Shown here in pieces: positions 1 to 4,259 of a stretch of 5,777 nucleotides of DNA. This stretch comes from Candidatus Brocadiaceae bacterium (GTDB taxonomy: Bacteria > Planctomycetota > MHYJ01 > JACQXL01 > CAKKQI01). A program made the position numbers and the translations under genes. Below the pieces are notes generated by a model. It was given only the letters and a program-made list of their open reading frames with translations, searched no databases and had not been told where the DNA came from. Numbering within the stretch: position 1 is the first letter of the stretch; every line of letters begins with the position of its first letter. Location: contig CAKKQI010000143.1 in the NCBI GenBank assembly GCA_919901895.1, forward strand, positions 1 through 5,777, read 5' to 3'.

Positions 1-692
1 GAGCCGGAACGCAATTTGATTTCGGAGATTTCAGCGATTTTTTCAGCACTTTTTTTAGCGGCGCCGATACTTCAGATATTTTTGAATTTGGACACGACGG
101 GATACCCCGGACGGCTCAGGCCGGCGGGTTCGGAACAAGAACCCAACCTCAGCGCGGAAGCGATCTAGAACAAACTTTAGATATAACTTTAGAAGAGGCC
201 TTTAACGGCACCAGCCGTTCGCTCCGGTTACAAATTCCTGAAACTCAAACGACCAGACAGATAAAAGTTAAAATACCCAAAGGGGTAACGAACGGCTCCA
301 GGATTAGATTAGCCGGACAGGGCCGGCCCGGACCATTCGGCGGCCCAGCCGGCGACCTTTATCTGGTAACTAAAATCGCGCCGCATCATTTTTTCCAGGT
401 CAGCGAGCACGACCTTAGTTGCGAAGTACCGGTGCCGGATTACGACGCCCTGTTAGGAACCGGCCTAGAAATGCCGACCCTGGAAGGAAAAGTAAATCTC
501 AAGATTCCGGCCGGCACCCAGGCCGGGACTATTTTAAAATTAAAAAATCAGGGATTGCCTTTTTCCGGAAACAAGAAACGGGGAGATCTTCTGGTCCGGG
601 TGAAAATTATTATTCCCAAAAACCTCAGCGCTGAAGAGAAAAAATTAATTGAGGAATTCAAGAAATCGCGGGGAAACAAGGACGCAAAATAA
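1..692 (+). CDS. DnaJ/CbpA-type co-chaperone, C-terminal part (5' truncated by window edge)
   Basis: This is the C-terminal part of an Hsp40 co-chaperone that binds unfolded substrates and delivers them to DnaK in the cytoplasm. The reading frame is open from base 3, giving 229 residues before TAA; the J domain and true start lie upstream. Residues 1-20 are a Gly/Phe/Asp-rich linker (GDFSDFF, STFFSG). From about residue 53 the two beta-sandwich substrate-binding domains follow, with the hallmark strings ITLEEAFNGT, IPKGV, GDLYLV, PTLEGKVNLKIPAGTQ and GDLLVRV, and an LSAEEKKLIEEF tail typical of family C-termini. There is no CxxCxGxG repeat, so it is a zinc-finger-less (class B, CbpA-like) protein, not canonical DnaJ. 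A GTG at 432 is internal to the domain and is not the start. It may be co-transcribed with the ferritin-like gene 100 bp downstream. The family is certain; whether it is named cbpA or dnaJ depends on the missing half. Confidence 0.93.
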   Translation, partial: AGTQFDFGDFSDFFSTFFSGADTSDIFEFGHDGIPRTAQAGGFGTRTQPQRGSDLEQTLDITLEEAFNGTSRSLRLQIPETQTTRQIKVKIPKGVTNGSRIRLAGQGRPGPFGGPAGDLYLVTKIAPHHFFQVSEHDLSCEVPVPDYDALLGTGLEMPTLEGKVNLKIPAGTQAGTILKLKNQGLPFSGNKKRGDLLVRVKIIIPKNLSAEEKKLIEEFKKSRGNKDAK

Positions 693-707
693 TTCGTAAG
701 GAAAGAT

Positions 708-771
708 GGGGTAATGGAAAACTGGAATAACGGAAATCCCGAAGTCCGTTATCCCATTATTCCGCTATTCC
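708..771. repeat. 64-bp imperfect palindrome made of GGAATA-type units
   Basis: Two 27-nt arms (708-734 and 745-771) flank a 10-nt loop. By hand, 20 of 27 positions are Watson-Crick pairs, and G-U wobbles bring the RNA stem to 23 of 27. The inner 11 bp (GGAATAACGGA against TCCGTTATCCC) have one mismatch. Each arm is itself built of degenerate GGAATA/GGATAA units of about 9 nt. It ends 10 nt before the AGGAGG site (782-787) of the next gene. There is no T-run after it, so it is not a standard intrinsic terminator. It could be a mobile intergenic repeat or an mRNA-stabilising hairpin between co-transcribed genes. Confidence 0.75.
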
Positions 772-792
772 AACATTCCTGAGGAGGAAACG

Positions 793-1287
793 ATGTCTTA
801 TTTTTTTAAGGCCGATGAAATATTCCAGACCGGAGTTCAGATTGAGCAAAACGGGATTAAGTTTTACCAGCGGTTAGCTGACTTAACTAAAGACGCTAAA
901 ATAAAACAAATCTATGAATCATTACGCGATGCCGAAAAAAATCATGTGGAGGTTTTCCGGAAACTTCTGAAAGAAGTAGCCAGTCAGAAAGGCGCCCTGC
1001 AATCGGTTAAAGATTTTCCGGAAGAAGACACGACTTATCTTAAAACTATGGCTGATAACAATGTTTTTACCGGGAAAATTAACCTGGATGAAATTTCCCG
1101 AAAAATTAAATCCACCAAAGACGCGGTTAACCTGGCCCTGGACTTTGAAAAATCCAGCGTTCTTTTTTATACCCAGATGAAAAAGTTCACCCGTCCGGAA
1201 CTGGGCGAACAACAGATTAATAAATTAATCAAACAAGAAGAAGAACATATTAGAATTTTAAATGACCTGTTGAAAAAACACGAATAG
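793..1287 (+). CDS. rubrerythrin/ferritin-like diiron protein without rubredoxin domain
   Basis: This is a 164-residue four-helix ferritin-like protein of the rubrerythrin type. Putative diiron ligands are laid out as in the family: E18 (in EQNGIKFY), E48 and H51 (EKNH), E119 (EKSSVLFY), and E149 and H152 (EEEH). The two ExxxxFY helices mark an internally duplicated fold. No CxxC pair is present, so the rubredoxin electron-transfer domain of classical rubrerythrin is absent; the length matches the short, stand-alone members. Such proteins usually act in the cytoplasm in peroxide reduction or iron handling, mostly in anaerobes and microaerophiles; the exact reaction here is inferred. The start is well supported by GAGGAGG five to six bases before ATG. 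The last codons and stop (CAC GAA TAG) fall in a CACGAAT repeat unit, so the very C-terminus may have been altered by repeat insertion. Confidence 0.9.
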   Translation: MSYFFKADEIFQTGVQIEQNGIKFYQRLADLTKDAKIKQIYESLRDAEKNHVEVFRKLLKEVASQKGALQSVKDFPEEDTTYLKTMADNNVFTGKINLDEISRKIKSTKDAVNLALDFEKSSVLFYTQMKKFTRPELGEQQINKLIKQEEEHIRILNDLLKKHE

Positions 1288-1346
1288 ACACGAATTCAGA
1301 ATGCGAATGAATCACGAATTAGAGTAAAATTCGTGTTAATTCGTGT
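1279..1346. repeat. nested CACGAATT / AATTCGTG inverted repeats
   Basis: The gap before the sugar dehydrogenase holds two left-hand copies (ACACGAATT at 1288-1296, CACGAATT at 1313-1320) and two right-hand copies (AATTCGTGT at 1328-1336 and 1338-1346). A further CACGAAT lies at 1279-1285, inside the preceding gene. Either left copy can pair with either right copy, giving a hairpin with a 7-nt loop (1313-1320 with 1328-1335) or mutually exclusive larger ones. The last copy ends three bases before the AGGAGGT ribosome site at 1350-1356, which stays single-stranded. No T-run follows, so termination is unlikely. Its position suggests an intergenic repeat element or a post-transcriptional hairpin. 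Confidence 0.75.
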
Positions 1347-1361
1347 ATCAGGAGGTAATCG

Positions 1362-2669
1362 ATGAAACTGCTTGATTTAATTAATTCCAAAAAAGCCCGG
1401 ATTGGCATTATCGGAATGGGTTATGTCGGTCTGCCGCTGGCCCGAGTTTTTTCACTGCGCGGATTTAAAGTTACCGGATTTGACATTGATTCCAATAAAG
1501 TCCGGTTATTAAACAAGGGGAAAAGTTACATCAAACATATTTCATCAGAAAAAGTCCGTGAAATGCAAAAACACAACTTTACCGCCACGATGGATTTCAA
1601 GAAATTAAAAAATATGGATGCCGTTATTATCTGTGTGCCTACCCCCCTGACCCAGATGAAGGACCCGGATATGTCCTTTATTGTCAATACGGCTGAGATG
1701 ATTTCCCAACATTTAAGAAAAAACCAACTGGTAGTTCTGGAAAGCACGACGTATCCCGGCACAACCGATGAAGTGGTCCGGCCGATATTGGAAAAATCAG
1801 GGCTTAAATGTTCCCGTGATTTTTATCTGGCTTTTTCACCGGAACGCGAGGACCCGGGAAATCCTCATTACTCCACGGAAAAAATACCGAAAGTGGTCGG
1901 CGGGATCGACCGGACCAGCGCTCAACTGGCTCAGAAATTATACGAAAACGTGGTGACCAGAGTGGTGATGGTTTCATCAACCCAGTCCGCCGAGGCGACC
2001 AAACTTCTGGAAAATATCTACCGGTGCATTAATATTGCACTGGTCAACGAATTAAAAATTTTATTTGACCGGATGGGAATAGATATCTGGGAAGTAATCA
2101 ACGCCGCGTCCACCAAGCCGTTTGGGTTCCAGCCGTTTTATCCCGGGCCGGGACTGGGCGGGCACTGCATCCCGATTGACACCTTCTATCTTTCCTGGAA
2201 GGCCCGGCAATATGACCTACCGACCAGGTTTATTGAATTAGCCGGCGAAATTAACACTAAGATGCCCTATTATGTGATTCAAAAAATAGCCGAGGTTCTC
2301 AATACCAGGCAAAAAACCATTAACGGAGCCAGAGTTCTGGTCTTAGGCGTAGCTTATAAAAAAGACGTGGATGATATGAGAGAATCACCGGCCATCAGGG
2401 TGATTGAACTTTTACAGGAAAAAGGCGCCCGGGTTTGTTATCACGACCCATACGTCCCAAAATTCCCGCGGATGAGAGAACATAAAATCCATCTGGCCTC
2501 CCAACCACTGACGGCTAAATTATTGAAAGAAAATGATTGCGTGGTTATCACCACCGACCACAGTTCGCTTGATTACCAGTGGGTGGTCACCCACGCCGGA
2601 TTGGTAATTGACACGCGGAATGCGACCAAGGACGTAAAAACCAACCGGCAGAAAATTGTCCGGGCGTAA
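1362..2669 (+). CDS. nucleotide-sugar dehydrogenase, WbpA-type (UDP-GlcNAc 6-dehydrogenase family)
   Basis: This is a complete 435-residue UDP-sugar dehydrogenase, which oxidises C6 of a UDP-hexose to the uronic acid with two NAD+, in the cytoplasm, for surface polysaccharide precursors. The N-terminal Rossmann domain has G18-M-G20-Y-V-G23 and an acidic D41 for NAD ribose, then VPTPL (92-96) and ESTTYPGTT (127-135). The central domain has EATKLLENIYR with K214 and N218. The catalytic C269 sits in GGHCIPID (266-273), the pattern of the WbpA/TviB group and not the GGSCFPKD of UDP-glucose dehydrogenases. The C-terminal UDP-binding domain starts near VLVLGVAYKKDVDDMRESP. The residue after GGHCIPID is T274, where I expect Pro in most relatives. 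ATG follows AGGAGGT by five bases. UDP-GlcNAc is the most likely substrate, but this is inferred; no glycosyltransferase or epimerase is visible nearby. It converges on the fic gene. Confidence 0.93.
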   Translation: MKLLDLINSKKARIGIIGMGYVGLPLARVFSLRGFKVTGFDIDSNKVRLLNKGKSYIKHISSEKVREMQKHNFTATMDFKKLKNMDAVIICVPTPLTQMKDPDMSFIVNTAEMISQHLRKNQLVVLESTTYPGTTDEVVRPILEKSGLKCSRDFYLAFSPEREDPGNPHYSTEKIPKVVGGIDRTSAQLAQKLYENVVTRVVMVSSTQSAEATKLLENIYRCINIALVNELKILFDRMGIDIWEVINAASTKPFGFQPFYPGPGLGGHCIPIDTFYLSWKARQYDLPTRFIELAGEINTKMPYYVIQKIAEVLNTRQKTINGARVLVLGVAYKKDVDDMRESPAIRVIELLQEKGARVCYHDPYVPKFPRMREHKIHLASQPLTAKLLKENDCVVITTDHSSLDYQWVVTHAGLVIDTRNATKDVKTNRQKIVRA

Positions 2670-2693
2670 GTTTTTCCTCTACTATGTTATAAC

Positions 2694-2716
2694 TCAATCC
2701 GCCTAAGGCGGATTGA
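2694..2716. terminator. perfect palindrome between convergent genes (possible weak bidirectional terminator)
   Basis: Arms of 11 bp (2694-2704 and 2706-2716, TCAATCCGCCT and its complement) surround a single central A, leaving a stem of about 9-10 bp with a tight loop in RNA. It lies 24 bp past the dehydrogenase stop and directly abuts the fic stop codon (2717-2719, minus strand). The convergent placement suits a shared terminator, but neither side has a proper T-run, so it may instead be a dispersed CCGCCTNAGGCGG-type intergenic repeat. Confidence 0.55.
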
Positions 2717-3880
2717 TTATCTCAACTCCGTTCCTTCAACCAGCAAATCAATGTATTCCTTAAAGTAATATTTCTGATTCCTTTTCTTGCCGGCCGGTTC
2801 GGTGATTATCTGCAAATCAATAAATTTCCTGATAATACTCTTGGCCGCATTGTAGGTTACTCCGCAAAGTTCCGTGGCTTTATTAACCGAAAAAATCGGG
2901 TTGATATAGATTTTATCAAGTAGTTCTATTGACTTGGCTGAATATCTGTGCATAGACGAGCGCACTAATTCTAAATTCTTTTTCTGTAAGATGCCGATTT
3001 TATTGGTTAACTCTATGGCATTATTTGAGGTCTCTATAATACCCTTGAGAAAAAACTTCAGCCAACCTTCCCAATCGCCTTCGGTACGCACAGCCATTAA
3101 TTTATCATAGTATTCATTCTGGTTCTTCTTAAAATAATAACTCAGATACAACACCGGCTGGGAAATGATATTATTCAACGACAATATAAAGGTTATCAGC
3201 AATCGGCCGATACGGCCGTTACCATCTTCAAAAGGATGGATGGTTTCAAACTGGACATGCGCTAAGGCGTTTTCAATCAAAACCGGATATGCTTTTGGCT
3301 GATGCAGATATTTTTCCAGCGCATTAAGCGCCTGGTTCATCTCTTCAGGCGGTGGTGGAATAAATCGCGCGGTGGCCAATGTACTATTCTTGGAACCAAT
3401 CCAATTCTGGCGGGTTCTGAACTCACCCGGATTCTGCGCTTCTCCACGCGTCCCGGTTAATAGAATCCTATGTAATTCTTTGATTAACCGCAGGGACAGC
3501 GGTAGTTTCTTGGCTAATTCCAGGCCTTCATTAAGCGCCTGGATATAATTTAATGTAACCTTAATATCATCATCTGCCTTTCCGGCCAGAATATCTTCCT
3601 CTTTTTCAAGGATGTCTGATAAAGATGCCTGAGTTCCTTCAATCTGGGAACTCAAGACCGCCTCTTTTTTAACATACATCAAAACGAATAAATCCGGATT
3701 AGGAATATTCTTTATAGTGCCATCTAACCTACCGATTGCTTGGTCTGCCCGAGACAAAAAATGAGTAAGTTCCGTATCAAATTGCAGAGGTGGTTCGGGC
3801 GGTAACGGATTAGGTATAAATGCCTTGTAGGATAGATTACCTAATAATTGATCTTTATAATAACCAGATCTATTATTCAT
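2717..3880 (-). CDS. Fic-domain AMP-transferase, class II, with C-terminal winged-helix-like region
   Basis: This is a complete 387-residue Fic protein; the family usually transfers AMP from ATP to hydroxyl side chains of target proteins. The catalytic motif HPFEDGNGRIGR is intact (H215 to R226), with the Mg-binding acidic E218/D219 and the anion-binding GNGR loop. An N-terminal region ahead of it (about 20-90) carries SSQIEG, where S77 and E81 fit the (S/T)xxxE(G/N) self-inhibitory helix, so this is class II (SoFic-like) and needs no separate antitoxin. The target-docking flap is near 160-178 (NWIGS to FIPPPP). Residues about 314-375 look like a winged helix (FSVNKATELCGVTYNAAKSI, then basic GKKRNQKYY), as in SoFic-type proteins. 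The ATG is preceded by a modest AAGG at four bases. It has its own promoter and half-site array upstream, so it is probably a single-gene unit, possibly self-regulated through the winged helix. The target protein cannot be told from sequence. Confidence 0.94.
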   Translation of the reverse strand: MNNRSGYYKDQLLGNLSYKAFIPNPLPPEPPLQFDTELTHFLSRADQAIGRLDGTIKNIPNPDLFVLMYVKKEAVLSSQIEGTQASLSDILEKEEDILAGKADDDIKVTLNYIQALNEGLELAKKLPLSLRLIKELHRILLTGTRGEAQNPGEFRTRQNWIGSKNSTLATARFIPPPPEEMNQALNALEKYLHQPKAYPVLIENALAHVQFETIHPFEDGNGRIGRLLITFILSLNNIISQPVLYLSYYFKKNQNEYYDKLMAVRTEGDWEGWLKFFLKGIIETSNNAIELTNKIGILQKKNLELVRSSMHRYSAKSIELLDKIYINPIFSVNKATELCGVTYNAAKSIIRKFIDLQIITEPAGKKRNQKYYFKEYIDLLVEGTELR

Positions 3881-3932
3881 TTTACCTTATTCCTTATTGC
3901 ACTTTAATGATATTATATGCAACAACATATCA

Positions 3933-3956
3933 GTTATTACATCTGACTGCAATAAC
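3933..3956. promoter_or_regulatory. candidate operator: 9-6-9 inverted repeat downstream of the fic -10 box
   Basis: GTTATTACA (3933-3941) and TGCAATAAC (3948-3956) are inverted copies with one mismatch, separated by TCTGAC. The 24-bp element overlaps the edge of the fic -10 hexamer (3955-3960) and covers the expected transcription start. A repressor bound here would block initiation. It is formed by two members of the half-site array. Confidence 0.55.
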
Positions 3957-3982
3957 TATATCATTATTACAGTTTATGTCAA
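3955..3982 (-). promoter_or_regulatory. sigma70-type promoter of fic
   Basis: Read on the minus strand, a perfect -35 TTGACA (3982-3977) is followed by a 16-bp spacer and a -10 TATAGT (3960-3955, one mismatch to TATAAT). Transcription would start near 3948, giving a leader of about 68 nt before the fic ATG. A second TATAAT lies closer to the gene (3917-3912) but has no good -35. Confidence 0.6.
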
Positions 3983-4069
3983 CAAAATGCAATAATATTT
4001 TCAATATTTGAACATACGGGAAAATGGCACAATAAAAGAAATTTTTCTCTAAAAAAGTAATAATTCCAT

Positions 4070-4108
4070 ATAAATAGGGTAATAATAAGCATATTTTACC
4101 CTATTTAT
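4070..4108. repeat. hairpin with 13-bp perfect stem between purL and fic
   Basis: Arms 4070-4082 (ATAAATAGGGTAA) and 4096-4108 (its exact complement) flank a 13-nt loop. A partial third copy, TTCCCTATTTA, lies at 4117-4127. On the minus strand the stem is followed, about 13 nt on, by a six-T stretch (complement of 4051-4056). It could therefore end purL transcription before the fic promoter, but the weak stem and the distance to the T-run make this uncertain. The GGGTAATA/GGGAATAG wording resembles the repeat at 708-771. Confidence 0.5.
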
Positions 4109-4124
4109 TCATTCTATTCCCTAT

Positions 4125-4244
4125 TTACGCCACTAATTTATTAAAAATGCCCAGGATTTCTTTTAGTTTCTTATCACTGAATAGCCGGGTGGCGGCATCG
4201 GCGCCGAACGAGGTTAAAAGACGGATCAAAGAAGTCGTTGTATT
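4125..4244 (-). pseudogene. 39-codon open remnant of an unrecognised protein
   Basis: On the minus strand, downstream of purL, a frame runs from just after a TAG (4245-4247) to TAA (4125-4127). It reads in part LIRLLTSFGADAATRLF, then a Lys-rich amphipathic stretch ending FNKLVA. It has no ATG; the only possible start is TTG at 4227-4229, with no ribosome site. Composition is about 44% GC, unlike the AT-rich DNA directly next to it, and the residue pattern looks like a protein C-terminus. I do not recognise the family. It is most simply the tail of a decayed gene truncated near the TAG; it could also be chance open frame. Confidence 0.3.
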
Positions 4245-4259
4245 CTAGTGGAATAAGAT

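Larger units (their letters stand above)
3894..3995. repeat. array of five TTATTRCA / TGYAATAA half-sites around the fic promoter
   Basis: Exact matches to TTATTRCA or its complement occur at 3894-3901 (TTATTGCA), 3934-3941 (TTATTACA), 3948-3955 (TGCAATAA), 3964-3971 (TTATTACA) and 3988-3995 (TGCAATAA). A near-match, TGCAACAA, lies at 3918-3925. All lie within about 100 bp, between the ribosome site of fic and just upstream of its -35 box. I did not see this octamer elsewhere in the window, though I could not search exhaustively. The arrangement suggests a binding array for a dimeric regulator; the Fic protein's own winged helix is one candidate (inference). Confidence 0.6.
3881..4259. other. 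intergenic region between purL and fic, mostly very AT-rich
   Basis: This 379-bp gap has two parts of different composition. Counted by hand, 3881-4140 is about 25% GC, while 4141-4259 is about 44% GC, near the surrounding genes. The AT-rich part holds the fic promoter, its half-site array and a hairpin at 4070-4108. The GC-richer part holds an open remnant reading minus. I see no tRNA, small RNA with recognisable fold, or complete gene. Confidence 0.8.

Noticed and set aside
419..634. Second plus-strand frame overlapping the DnaJ-type gene
   Set aside because: Arg/Gly/Ser-rich shadow of the real frame, which shows clear family motifs throughout.
3912..3940. Second fic promoter using TATAAT at 3912-3917
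   Set aside because: The hexamer is perfect, but at 17 bp the -35 position reads GTAATA, and no TG extension is correctly spaced. The TTGACA/TATAGT pair upstream is much better.
3894..3995. CRISPR-like or iteron array
   Set aside because: The repeat unit is only 8 bp, occurs in both orientations with uneven spacing, and sits on a promoter. There is no cas gene and no replication initiator nearby; an operator array fits better.
3820..4011. 63-residue plus-strand frame overlapping the start of fic
   Set aside because: Composition is that of an AT-rich control region read as protein (Tyr/Ile/Leu runs). It is antisense to fic, has no ribosome site and no recognisable family; it covers the promoter and half-site array.
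4198..4207. Ten-base palindrome TCGGCGCCGA downstream of purL as a terminator
   Set aside because: It has no loop and no T-run, and it lies within the open remnant; a short palindrome of this size is expected by chance.
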